Source: Spirochaetia bacterium (GTDB taxonomy: Bacteria > Spirochaetota > Spirochaetia > Treponematales > Breznakiellaceae). From it: a stretch of 27,991 nt of DNA. Of this stretch, positions 6,795-14,988 are shown in pieces; positions within the stretch are counted from its first letter, which is position 1, and the number at the start of each line of letters is the position of its first letter. The notes beneath the pieces are model-generated. The model saw only the letters and a program-made list of their open reading frames with translations. It was not told the origin of the DNA and made no database searches. The translations under genes were made by a program, and so were the position numbers. The stretch is taken from contig BNVB01000030.1 of NCBI GenBank assembly GCA_025997795.1, forward strand, positions 1 to 27,991, given 5' to 3'.

Positions 6795-7631
6795 ATGATG
6801 CCGGTTCGCCTTTTGGCCCTGGATATGGACGATACCCTGCTCCGCTCGGATCTTTCTATTTCCTTCCGTACCCGGAATACCATCCGCAAAGCTATGGCCC
6901 GGGGGGTTACGGTAGTTCTGGCATCCAGCCGGGCCCCGGCGGCGCTGGAGCATTTTTCCGGTTTGCTTGGGCTTCACAAAAAAACGGGTTACCTTATCGC
7001 CAACAACGGCGCCCTGGTCCAGGAAAGCCGCAGCAGAGAAGTGATTCACGAAGTTAAACTTTCCCCGGCGGCGGCGCTCCTGGTCTTTGACATGGCCGAT
7101 GCGGAAGGTTTTGCGGTCCAAATCTACGATGATGATATTATGTATATTTCCCGGTCCAATGAATTTGCCGAGTACGATCAAAAAATTACCGGACTGCGCC
7201 AGGTGGTAGTGGAAAACTTCCGGTCCATGGCTGCTTTGGGGTGCCATAAAATGCTAATCCCCGGGGACCCAATGATTCTGGAACCCCTGGCGGCGTTGCT
7301 TTCCAGTTATGCCGATGGGGCGGTCATCTATACCGGTAAACCCTATCTCCTGGAAGTGCTGCCCCCCGGAGCAGACAAGGGCAGCGCCCTGGCCCTTATT
7401 GCCCAGCGGCTGACGATCCCCCGGGAGGCGGTACTGGCCGTGGGCGATTCCATGAACGACGAGACCATGCTCCGCTGGGCGGGGTATCCTGTGGCCATGG
7501 TCAACGCCGACGACCGGATCAAAGAAATTGCCGCCATGGTTACCCAAAAAACCAACGACGAGGACGGAGTGGCAGAAGTAATAGAGCATTACATCCTGGG
7601 CGGCAAGGCCATGGCGGAAAATAATGGCTGA
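6795..7631 (+). CDS. Cof-type HAD-superfamily phosphatase
   Basis: A 278-residue soluble hydrolase of the Cof/YbjI branch of the HAD superfamily, probably dephosphorylating small phosphorylated metabolites such as sugar phosphates. Motif I is LALDMDDT (nucleophile and acid/base Asp near residues 10 and 12). Motif II is VVLASSR, the motif III lysine lies in the region of HKMLIPGD, and motif IV is VLAVGDSMNDETML. The cap domain lies between, in the type C2 position. I prefer ATG 6795 (or 6798) over the upstream ATG at 6744, because the extra N-terminus is not HAD-like and a -10 box sits just before 6795. It overlaps the next gene by 8 bp and so heads a four-gene operon. The substrate cannot be told from sequence. 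Confidence 0.88.
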   Translation: MMPVRLLALDMDDTLLRSDLSISFRTRNTIRKAMARGVTVVLASSRAPAALEHFSGLLGLHKKTGYLIANNGALVQESRSREVIHEVKLSPAAALLVFDMADAEGFAVQIYDDDIMYISRSNEFAEYDQKITGLRQVVVENFRSMAALGCHKMLIPGDPMILEPLAALLSSYADGAVIYTGKPYLLEVLPPGADKGSALALIAQRLTIPREAVLAVGDSMNDETMLRWAGYPVAMVNADDRIKEIAAMVTQKTNDEDGVAEVIEHYILGGKAMAENNG

Positions 7632-8589
7632 CATCCTTGCGCGCGAAGCTCCCCATGATATTCCAATTAGTACCGTTGATTCGCCTTCGGTGGTGCTTGA
7701 ACTAATCTACCAGCTTAAGATCAAAGATGTGATGACCACGGCGGTTATCTCTGCCAGAAAAAACGACACCCTGCGGCATATTCAGGCGATCATGCGGGAA
7801 AACTATATCACCGGGGTGCCCATTACCGATGGCAGCAAACTCCAGGGGCTGGTTTCTATTGACGACATTGTTACCGCCCTGGATAAGGGGTACATTGATG
7901 CCGCGGCAGAAGAAAAGATGACCAAAAACATTATCGTTTTGGAAGACGATATGCCCCTTTCTTTTGCCATTACCTATCTTAACAAGTACCGGTATGGCCG
8001 TTATCCGGTGGTGAATAAACAACAGGAACTGGTGGGAATCCTCACTTCCAAGGATGTGATCGGTACCCTGCTGGTAGAGATGAACCGGGAGGTACTTCGC
8101 TTGGAAAAGATAAACCAAAAAAACGACACCAGCGCCGGTTTTTCGGAAATGGAATTTGCCACCACCAAATACGATTTTGAACTGGCCGGCCGGGCTTCTA
8201 CAGAAATAAAAAAGGCCCTTAAAAAACACAATATTGATGCCCAAATTATCCGCCGGGTGGCCATTGCCAGTTATGAGCTGGAAATTAACCAGGTGGTCCA
8301 TTCCAACGGCGGCACGATCAGTTGTTCTATCCAGCCGGATAAGGTAATTGTAATTGCCGCCGACACGGGCCCGGGAATTGAAGACGTAAACCGGGCCCTC
8401 CAGGAAGGGTGGTCCACCGCCAACGAGTGGATCCGCTCCCTGGGTTTTGGCGCCGGCATGGGGCTTGCCAACACCAAACGGGTCAGCGATGAATTTACGA
8501 TCACTTCCAGTTTGGGGAAGGGTACCACCGTACGGTCGGTAATCTTCCTCAATTCACCCAAGGAAGAATCGGGAATTTCGCCCTTATGA
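7624..8589 (+). CDS. CBS-pair protein with anti-sigma-type ATPase domain
   Basis: A 321-residue cytoplasmic regulatory protein. Two CBS domains (about residues 33-90 and 95-150; KIKDVMTTAVISA... and KMTKNIIVLEDD...) form a Bateman module that normally senses adenine nucleotides. The C-terminal part (about 190-312) is a GHKL ATPase of the RsbW/RsbT serine-kinase type, with an N-box-like ELEINQVVHSNGG, a G1 box ADTGPGI, a G2-like GFGAGMGLAN, and SSLGKGT. The expected output is phosphorylation or sequestration of a partner according to energy state; the partner is not visible here. It overlaps the HAD gene by 8 bp and the DRTGG gene by 4 bp (ATGA). Clostridia and treponemes often carry this trio near [FeFe] hydrogenase genes, from general knowledge; none is seen in this window. 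Confidence 0.85.
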   Translation: MADILAREAPHDIPISTVDSPSVVLELIYQLKIKDVMTTAVISARKNDTLRHIQAIMRENYITGVPITDGSKLQGLVSIDDIVTALDKGYIDAAAEEKMTKNIIVLEDDMPLSFAITYLNKYRYGRYPVVNKQQELVGILTSKDVIGTLLVEMNREVLRLEKINQKNDTSAGFSEMEFATTKYDFELAGRASTEIKKALKKHNIDAQIIRRVAIASYELEINQVVHSNGGTISCSIQPDKVIVIAADTGPGIEDVNRALQEGWSTANEWIRSLGFGAGMGLANTKRVSDEFTITSSLGKGTTVRSVIFLNSPKEESGISPL

Positions 8590-8933
8590 CCATACGGGAA
8601 GCGGCGGCCATGTTGGGGGCCGAAATTTTACAAACCGAATTTGAAGATGCCCCCCTAAGCGGGGCCTATACATCGGATCTGCTTTCCGATGTTATGGCTA
8701 ACGCAAAAGAAGGGGGCGCGCTTATCACCATCCAGGCCCACAAGAATACGGTAGCGGTGGCAACCCTGGTGAACATAGGGGTGATCATACTCTGCAATAA
8801 CCGGCCCCTCCAGGACGATGATATGCTGGCCGCTGCCAAAGACGAAGGCATTGCCGTTATCCGTACCAAAGATAATCAGTACACTGTTTCGGGAAAACTC
8901 TGGGCTGCCTTAAACGGCGGGCCAAACGGATAA
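8586..8933 (+). CDS. DRTGG-domain protein
   Basis: A 115-residue protein that is almost entirely one DRTGG domain, a small ligand-binding fold also found in HPr kinase-like and phosphotransacetylase-linked proteins. Visible landmarks are MTIREAAAMLGAEIL at the start, the central SDLLSDVMANAKEGGALIT, and NIGVIILCNNRPLQDDDMLAAAKDEGIAVIRTKDN. No catalytic residue is evident, so a sensory or adaptor role is likely, with the ligand unknown. Its ATG overlaps the stop of the CBS/ATPase gene (ATGA), implying coupled translation and matched amounts; the PHP gene follows 14 bp later. Confidence 0.85.
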   Translation: MTIREAAAMLGAEILQTEFEDAPLSGAYTSDLLSDVMANAKEGGALITIQAHKNTVAVATLVNIGVIILCNNRPLQDDDMLAAAKDEGIAVIRTKDNQYTVSGKLWAALNGGPNG

Positions 8934-8947
8934 GCGCCGGAGCAGGT

Positions 8948-9712
8948 ATGGCGCTTTTGGCGGATCTTCACAATCATTCCTGTCTTTCTCCCTGCGGTTC
9001 CCTGGATCTTTCGCCCCGGGTGCTGGCGGAAACCGCCGCTGCCAGGGGGGTAGGGGTCTTGGCCCTGACGGATCACAATTCCAGCCGGAACTGCCCCGCT
9101 TTTGCCGTTCACTGTAAACGGCTGGGGATTATTCCCCTCTACGGCCTGGAGGTAACCACCCAGGAAGAAGTTCACATGGTAACCCTTTTTGCCGCCCTGG
9201 ATGCAGCCCTGGTCTTTGGGGACTACATTTATTCGATTATTACACCCTTTCCCAATGATCCGGAAAAAACCGGGGACCAGGTTTATGTGGATGCCAATGA
9301 CAATATCGAAGGTGAACTGGAATATTTTCTTCCCAGCGCTGCCGATATAGGGGTGGATGCTCTGGGCCCCAAAGCGGCGGAATACGGCGGTATCGTGATT
9401 CCCGCCCATATTGACAGGCCCGCCTTTTCCATGTCCAGCCAGCTTGGCGTACTGGTAGACGGTCCCTGGGCGGCGGTGGAATGTGTCCGCATCCCGCCCC
9501 TCACAGAAATGGGAAATTCCGCATCGCCGCTTTTGGATACCCTGGGTTATCCCCTTATCAGCGGGTCCGATGCCCACTATACCGAACATGTGGGCCGCCG
9601 TCCCTTTGAGTTGGACAGCGCCCCGGAAGAACTGGTCCCCGGCGGCCCCGGGACTGAAGTAGACATGGCGGCGCTGAAAAACGCTCTGGCAAAACGGCCT
9701 CGACAAGCTTAA
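8948..9712 (+). CDS. PHP-domain metal-dependent phosphoesterase
   Basis: A 254-residue protein of the PHP family (polymerase and histidinol phosphatase fold), a trinuclear-metal phosphoesterase. Metal-binding motifs are visible in order: ADLHNH (H8, H10), LTDHN, GLEVTT, PAHIDRP and GSDAHY. The substrate is unknown; candidates are nucleotide or sugar phosphates. An insertion of acidic character (about residues 95-125, DANDNIEGELEYF) separates the second and third motif groups. A GGAG-containing ribosome site precedes the ATG. As the last gene of the HAD/CBS-ATPase/DRTGG/PHP operon, it could remove or produce the signal sensed by the upstream proteins; that is inference. Confidence 0.87.
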   Translation: MALLADLHNHSCLSPCGSLDLSPRVLAETAAARGVGVLALTDHNSSRNCPAFAVHCKRLGIIPLYGLEVTTQEEVHMVTLFAALDAALVFGDYIYSIITPFPNDPEKTGDQVYVDANDNIEGELEYFLPSAADIGVDALGPKAAEYGGIVIPAHIDRPAFSMSSQLGVLVDGPWAAVECVRIPPLTEMGNSASPLLDTLGYPLISGSDAHYTEHVGRRPFELDSAPEELVPGGPGTEVDMAALKNALAKRPRQA

Positions 9713-9737
9713 AAAAACGGTATAGTATGTATATAGA
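9709..9737 (+). promoter_or_regulatory. weak candidate promoter before the LRR-gltBD unit
   Basis: TTAAAA (9709-9714) and TATAGA (9732-9737) are 17 bases apart in an AT-rich gap of 72 bp. An alternative -10, TATAGT, lies at 9721-9726. No other promoter-like stretch is obvious ahead of the gltB unit. Confidence 0.3.
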
Positions 9738-9784
9738 ATAATGATGTATACCTCATGCAAAAGCAATTTATTAGGAGGACCTGT

Positions 9785-10204
9785 ATGAAAAAGTTAGCGG
9801 CGTTTTTACTCGTAATCGGCCTGGCTGCCGGTCTCTATGCCCAGGACGCATCGGATTTTGAAGTGGAATTAACCAAAGACGGAAACGGCGTAATTATCAA
9901 AAATTATATCGGCGCTGTTAAGGATGTTGTTATCCCCGACACCATTGACGGCGTGCCGGTAACAGAAATTGCCAAAGCAGCCTTTTTCCGGAAAAGATAT
10001 ATTACCAGCGTAACCCTGCCTGTGGGAATCAGCAAAATAGGCGCAACAGCTTTTAGCTTTTGTAATGCCTTGGTCACCGTTACTGTTCCCGATTCTGTGA
10101 CAAAGGCGATCGATTTTGGCCTGGGAGTATTTCAGGGCTGCACAAAGCTTACCATAGCAAGCCAAACAGCCCTAAAAGACCGGGGTTATAAGGGTGGATT
10201 CTAA
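9785..10204 (+). CDS. secreted BspA-like leucine-rich-repeat protein
   Basis: A 139-residue exported protein. A signal peptide (MKKLAAFLLVIGLAAGLYAQ) is followed by a short BspA-type (LRR_5) repeat domain: VVIPDTIDGVPVTEIAKAAF, then ITSVTLPVGISKIGATAF, then LVTVTVPDSVTKA, each turning on an I-G/P-x-x-A-F pattern. Such domains usually serve protein-protein or surface interactions. I chose the ATG at 9785 because AGGAGG (9773-9778) precedes it at the right distance; the ATG at 9755 would put the signal peptide inside. The gene ends only 11 bp before gltB with no terminator between, an unexpected partner for glutamate synthase. It carries few repeats compared with large surface BspA proteins, so it is probably periplasmic. 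Confidence 0.82.
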   Translation: MKKLAAFLLVIGLAAGLYAQDASDFEVELTKDGNGVIIKNYIGAVKDVVIPDTIDGVPVTEIAKAAFFRKRYITSVTLPVGISKIGATAFSFCNALVTVTVPDSVTKAIDFGLGVFQGCTKLTIASQTALKDRGYKGGF

Positions 10205-10215
10205 CCCGATCACGT

Positions 10216-13200
10216 ATGAACCAGGTAACGGAGTATCACCAGCGGGGGCTGTACCGGAAAGAGGATGAGCATGATTCCTGCGGTATAGGATTTGCCGCAG
10301 ACATTAAGGGCCGCCCTTCTCATTCCATCCTTGAACGGGGACTGGAAGTTCTGGAACGCATGGAACACCGGGGAGCGGAAAGCGCCGACAACAAAACAGG
10401 CGACGGCTCGGGGGTGCAACTCCAGATACCCCACGCTTACTATAAAAAGATGATCCCCAGCCTGGGAGAGCCAGGCAGTTACGGCACGGGTTTGATGTTC
10501 CTCCCTAAAAACGGAGCGGAACGGGCCGCCGTAGACAGAGCGCTGGAAGAAACCGCCGCCGCTTTGGGACTTACCGTTTTTGCCCGCCGGGACGTCGCCG
10601 TTGATTCGGGAGTTTTGGGGATCATGGCTGCCCAGGCGGAACCGGTGATACAACAGTTGGTGTTGACCCCCATACCGGAAAAATCCGCGGTAAACGACAA
10701 CGGAAATCTGGAACTGATTCTTTATATCTTCCGTAAAAAACTGGAAAAGCGCCTTCGGGAAGCAAAACCGGATAGCTCGTTTTATATACCGTCCCTTTCT
10801 TCCAGAACGATTGTTTACAAGGGTATGTTGATGCCCAATCAGCTTCGCCGTTATTATCCGGAACTGGAAAACCAGGCGGTAGAAACCGCCTGCGCCCTGG
10901 TTCATTCCCGGTTTTCCACCAACACCTTTCCCGACTGGCCCCTGGCCCAGCCCTTCCGGCTGGTGTCCCACAACGGCGAAATTAATACAATTACGGGGAA
11001 CCGTTTCTGGATGGCTGCCCGGGAAGCGCTGTTTGCCGAAACGGCAGACGGAGCTGCCGGGGCGGTAGGCGGGGCTGCCGCCGCCGGGTCTTTACCGCCG
11101 GAACTGCGGAAGGCCCTGGCGGAAATACTCCCGGTCATTGAACCAGGCCGGAGCGATTCGGCAAGTTTTGACAATGCCCTGGAACTTTTGGTTATGGCCG
11201 GCAGGAGCCTTCCCCATGCCTTAATGATGTTGATCCCCGAATCGTGGAACGACAAAAATCCCATCAGCGATGAACTTAAGGCTTTTTATGAATACCATGC
11301 CTGCATGATGGAACCCTGGGACGGGCCCGCTTCCATGGTGTTTTGCGATGGCCGGTATGTAGGGGGCACCCTGGACCGGAACGGACTCCGGCCTTCGCGG
11401 TACACGCTTACCAAAGACGGCCTTATTGTTATGGCCTCCGAAACGGGGGTTCAGGATTTTAGACCCGAAGAAGTAGAATACAAGGGCCGCCTCTTGCCGG
11501 GAAAACTGCTCCTGGTGGATATGGAAGAGGGGCGGATCATTCCCGATGATGAAGTAAAAGAAAAAGTGTGCAGGACCCGGCCTTATGCCAAGTGGGTACG
11601 CGAAAAGGTAATTCCCCTTAACCAGGAAACCCCCGGCGGAGCGGCCTCTGCTATAGAAGGTACAGACGACTCTCTTGCAGACGACACAAACGGTAAGGCG
11701 GTAAAAACTCCGGCAAAACCAAGCGGCCGGGCGCTGCTTTTTATGGAACGTGCCGCAGCGTATACACGGGAGGACCGGGAACGGCTCTTGCTCCCCATGG
11801 CAGAAAGCGCCCAGGAACCGGCCAGTTCCATGGGTACCGATACGCCGCTGGCGGTTTTTTCTGATAAAAGCCAACTGGTGTATTCGTACTTTAAACAGGT
11901 CTTTGCCCAGGTAACCAATCCGCCCATCGACTCAATCCGGGAAGACCTTGTTATGACCCTGACCAGTTTTGTGGGTCCCCAGAAAAATGTGCTGGATGAA
12001 ACCGGGGATCACTGCAAACGGATCAAAGTACTTAATCCCATTATGACAGAGGCGGATTTATCCCGGCTCCTTGGTATGTGTAAAACAGGATCGGCAGAAA
12101 AAGTTTTTACTTCAAAAAAAATTGATGCTGTTTTTACGGTAAAAAAACCAAACGGCGAAGCTCCCCTGTACGCCGCCCTAAAAGATATTTCTCAACAAGC
12201 GGCGGCGGCGGTTAAGTCCGGGGCCGCATTTCTGGTCCTTTCCGACAGGGCCGCCCATGAGATAGAAACTAGTTCCGGCACACAAAAACTGTGCGCCATA
12301 CCGGCCCTCTTAAGCATTGGGGCGGTTCACCATGCGCTTATTGCCGCAGGGCAGCGGATGAAAGTTTCGCTGATTGTGGAATCCGCCGAACCGCGGGAAA
12401 TCCAGCACTTTGCCCTGCTCTTTGGATACGGCGCAGACCTTGTGGTACCTTACGGCGCGCTGGCTTCGCTGGAAGCTGCCTGCCAAAGTGAAAAGCGGCT
12501 GGACGATTTTGCCCATGCACGCAAAAATTATATCAAGGGCCTTAACAAGGCTATGCTTAAGATTATGTCCAAAATGGGAACCAGCACCCTCCGTTCCTAC
12601 CGGGGTTCGCAGACCTTTGAAGCGGTGGGACTTGCAAAAGAGGTGATGGACCTGTGCTTCCGGGGAACCGCCAGCCGTATCGGCGGAGTTGGTTTTGCCC
12701 AGTTGGAAGCGGAAGCCCTGGAACGGTATACCGCGGCGCTGGAAGCCTGGGAACGGCAGCCCGAACCCTCGGGTACAGATTTTCTCCTTGACTCTGCAGG
12801 CCAGTACCGCTGGCGGAAGTATGGCGAACGCCATGCCTGGAACCCGGAAACTATTTATCTGCTCCAGTGGGCCGCCAGGGAAGGGGACTACGGCAAGTTT
12901 AAACAATTCAGCGCCGCCGCCAATGCACTCAACCAAAGCCCCCATGTAATCCGCGGCCTTATCGACTTTGCTCCGCCGGGAACGGTAAAGGGCGGACCCG
13001 CAAAGCTTATTCCCCTGGAAGAAGTAGAAAGCGCCGAAGAAATTATGAAACGTTTTACCACCGGCGCCATGTCCTTTGGTTCCATTTCCAAGGAAGCCCA
13101 CGAAACGATTGCAGCGGCAATGAACTCCATACAGGGCCGGAGTAATTCCGGCGAAGGCGGCGAAAACCCCGAACGTTTCCCCGTTCAGAGTGACGGCCGC

Positions 13201-14988
13201 TGGCTGCGAAGCGCCATCAAACAGGTAGCCTCCGCCCGCTTTGGGGTTACCAGCGAATACCTGGCCAATGCCATGGAGCTGCAAATAAAAATTGCCCAGG
13301 GAGCAAAACCCGGCGAAGGGGGACAGCTGCCGGGCAACAAAGTGGATGCCATGATAGCCAAAACAAGGCATTCCACGCCGGGGGTTACTCTTATCAGCCC
13401 GCCGCCTCACCATGACATTTATTCCATCGAAGACCTGGCGGAACTGATCTTTGATTTAAAAAACGCCAACCCCGAAGCGCGGATCAGCGTTAAGCTGGTA
13501 TCCGAAACGGGAGTCGGCACCATCGCCGCCGGAGTTGCAAAAGCACACGCAGACAGCATCCTTATTTCCGGTTACGACGGCGGTACCGGGGCAAGCCCCC
13601 AATCCAGCATACGCCATGCAGGGCTTCCCTGGGAGCTGGGACTTTCCGAAACCCAGCAGGTGCTGGTACGGAACGGACTGCGGGGCCGGGTGCGCCTTCA
13701 AACCGACGGCCAATTAAAAACCGGCCGGGATATTGTTATTGCCGGAATGCTGGGGGCCGAAGAATTTGGCTTTGGTACATCCACCCTTATTGTTCTGGGC
13801 TGCGTGATGATGCGGAAGTGCCACGAAAATACCTGTCCCATGGGAGTGGCCACCCAGGACCCGGAACTGCGAAAACGTTTTACCGGAAAAAGCGAACACC
13901 TGGTTAATTTCTTCCGCTTTCTTGCAGAAGAAACGCGGGAAATTATGGCATCCCTGGGGTTCAGAAAATTTGATGAACTGGTGGGCCGTTCGGAACTTCT
14001 TACAGAACGGCAAAGCGGCAAAACAAAATGCGCCGGTATCGATCTTTCCGCCATACTTTACCGCCCGGAGGGGCCGGAGGGAATTTCCGGCGGTAAGGCG
14101 ATCCGCAGTGAAATAAAACAGATCCACAAAATAGAAAGGGTACTGGATAAAACCCTTATTGAAAAATGCGCCGATTCGCTGGACAAAAAAACACCCACCG
14201 CTTTTGGCATAACAGTAAAAAATACCGACCGGGCAGTGGGAGCCATGCTGTCCTGGGAAGTGAGCAAACGTTTTGGCGCTTATGGACTGCCGGAAAACTT
14301 TATTACCGTGGATTTTACCGGTTCTGCGGGCCAAAGCTTTGGGGCTTTCCTTGCCAAGGGGATCACCTTCCGCCTTACCGGGGATGCCAACGATTATCTG
14401 GGCAAGGGCCTTTCGGGCGGCCGGATTACGGCAGCCCCTCCGGCCGGATCAACCTTTAAAACCAACGAAAATATTATTGCAGGAAACACCGTCCTCTACG
14501 GCGCTACCTCCGGCGAACTGTATGCCGCAGGTGTTGCGGGGGAACGGTTCTGCGTCCGCAACTCCGGGGCCGTGGCGGTGGTAGAAGGAACCGGCGACCA
14601 CTGTGCGGAATACATGACCGGCGGCCGGCTTGTGGTTCTGGGCAAAGTGGGCCGGAACTTTGCCGCCGGTATGTCCGGGGGCATTGCCTATGTATTGGAT
14701 ATGGAAGGAAACTTTGAATACTTCCTTAACCGGGGCATGGTGGAGCTTTCCGGTCTGGATACAGAAGAGGATGAACACTTTGTAAGGGACACCATTTCCA
14801 AACACGTGTACTGGACCGGATCGGTTTATGCCAAAAACATTCTTGACCACTGGGGTGAATTTAAACCCCGGTTTATCATGATCCTTCCGGTAGAATACAA
14901 GCGGGCCCTCCAGCAGATGAAACTTGCCGAACTGGACCGGAAACTCTACGAGATCCGGGAACGGGAAGAACTTGAGGTGAAAAACTAA
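10216..14988 (+). CDS. gltB: glutamate synthase, large subunit
   Basis: The 1590-residue alpha subunit of NADPH-dependent glutamate synthase (GOGAT), which with GltD makes two glutamates from glutamine, 2-oxoglutarate and NADPH. Domains in order: N-terminal class II glutaminase with the catalytic Cys22 (DSCGIGF), preceded by a 21-residue propeptide that is removed in this family; a central domain; the FMN-binding barrel (PERFPVQSDGRW... and SGYDGGTGASP); a 3Fe-4S site at Cys1196, Cys1202 and Cys1207 (GCVMMRKCHENTCPMG); and the C-terminal GXGXG beta-helix (about 1370-1540). It is about 70-100 residues longer than usual because of Ala/Gly-rich stretches near residues 275-298 and 468-505. The ribosome site is weak, so coupling to the gene 11 bp upstream is likely. 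Its stop overlaps the gltD start (TAATG). Confidence 0.97.
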   Translation: MNQVTEYHQRGLYRKEDEHDSCGIGFAADIKGRPSHSILERGLEVLERMEHRGAESADNKTGDGSGVQLQIPHAYYKKMIPSLGEPGSYGTGLMFLPKNGAERAAVDRALEETAAALGLTVFARRDVAVDSGVLGIMAAQAEPVIQQLVLTPIPEKSAVNDNGNLELILYIFRKKLEKRLREAKPDSSFYIPSLSSRTIVYKGMLMPNQLRRYYPELENQAVETACALVHSRFSTNTFPDWPLAQPFRLVSHNGEINTITGNRFWMAAREALFAETADGAAGAVGGAAAAGSLPPELRKALAEILPVIEPGRSDSASFDNALELLVMAGRSLPHALMMLIPESWNDKNPISDELKAFYEYHACMMEPWDGPASMVFCDGRYVGGTLDRNGLRPSRYTLTKDGLIVMASETGVQDFRPEEVEYKGRLLPGKLLLVDMEEGRIIPDDEVKEKVCRTRPYAKWVREKVIPLNQETPGGAASAIEGTDDSLADDTNGKAVKTPAKPSGRALLFMERAAAYTREDRERLLLPMAESAQEPASSMGTDTPLAVFSDKSQLVYSYFKQVFAQVTNPPIDSIREDLVMTLTSFVGPQKNVLDETGDHCKRIKVLNPIMTEADLSRLLGMCKTGSAEKVFTSKKIDAVFTVKKPNGEAPLYAALKDISQQAAAAVKSGAAFLVLSDRAAHEIETSSGTQKLCAIPALLSIGAVHHALIAAGQRMKVSLIVESAEPREIQHFALLFGYGADLVVPYGALASLEAACQSEKRLDDFAHARKNYIKGLNKAMLKIMSKMGTSTLRSYRGSQTFEAVGLAKEVMDLCFRGTASRIGGVGFAQLEAEALERYTAALEAWERQPEPSGTDFLLDSAGQYRWRKYGERHAWNPETIYLLQWAAREGDYGKFKQFSAAANALNQSPHVIRGLIDFAPPGTVKGGPAKLIPLEEVESAEEIMKRFTTGAMSFGSISKEAHETIAAAMNSIQGRSNSGEGGENPERFPVQSDGRWLRSAIKQVASARFGVTSEYLANAMELQIKIAQGAKPGEGGQLPGNKVDAMIAKTRHSTPGVTLISPPPHHDIYSIEDLAELIFDLKNANPEARISVKLVSETGVGTIAAGVAKAHADSILISGYDGGTGASPQSSIRHAGLPWELGLSETQQVLVRNGLRGRVRLQTDGQLKTGRDIVIAGMLGAEEFGFGTSTLIVLGCVMMRKCHENTCPMGVATQDPELRKRFTGKSEHLVNFFRFLAEETREIMASLGFRKFDELVGRSELLTERQSGKTKCAGIDLSAILYRPEGPEGISGGKAIRSEIKQIHKIERVLDKTLIEKCADSLDKKTPTAFGITVKNTDRAVGAMLSWEVSKRFGAYGLPENFITVDFTGSAGQSFGAFLAKGITFRLTGDANDYLGKGLSGGRITAAPPAGSTFKTNENIIAGNTVLYGATSGELYAAGVAGERFCVRNSGAVAVVEGTGDHCAEYMTGGRLVVLGKVGRNFAAGMSGGIAYVLDMEGNFEYFLNRGMVELSGLDTEEDEHFVRDTISKHVYWTGSVYAKNILDHWGEFKPRFIMILPVEYKRALQQMKLAELDRKLYEIREREELEVKN

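Noticed and set aside
8876..9766. Minus-strand open frame of 296 codons opposite the PHP gene
   Set aside because: The PHP gene has all metal motifs on the plus strand; the antisense frame is a shadow.
12310..13413. Minus-strand open frame of 367 codons inside gltB
   Set aside because: It lies fully within gltB, which has clear family motifs throughout; the antisense translation shows no domain or ribosome site.
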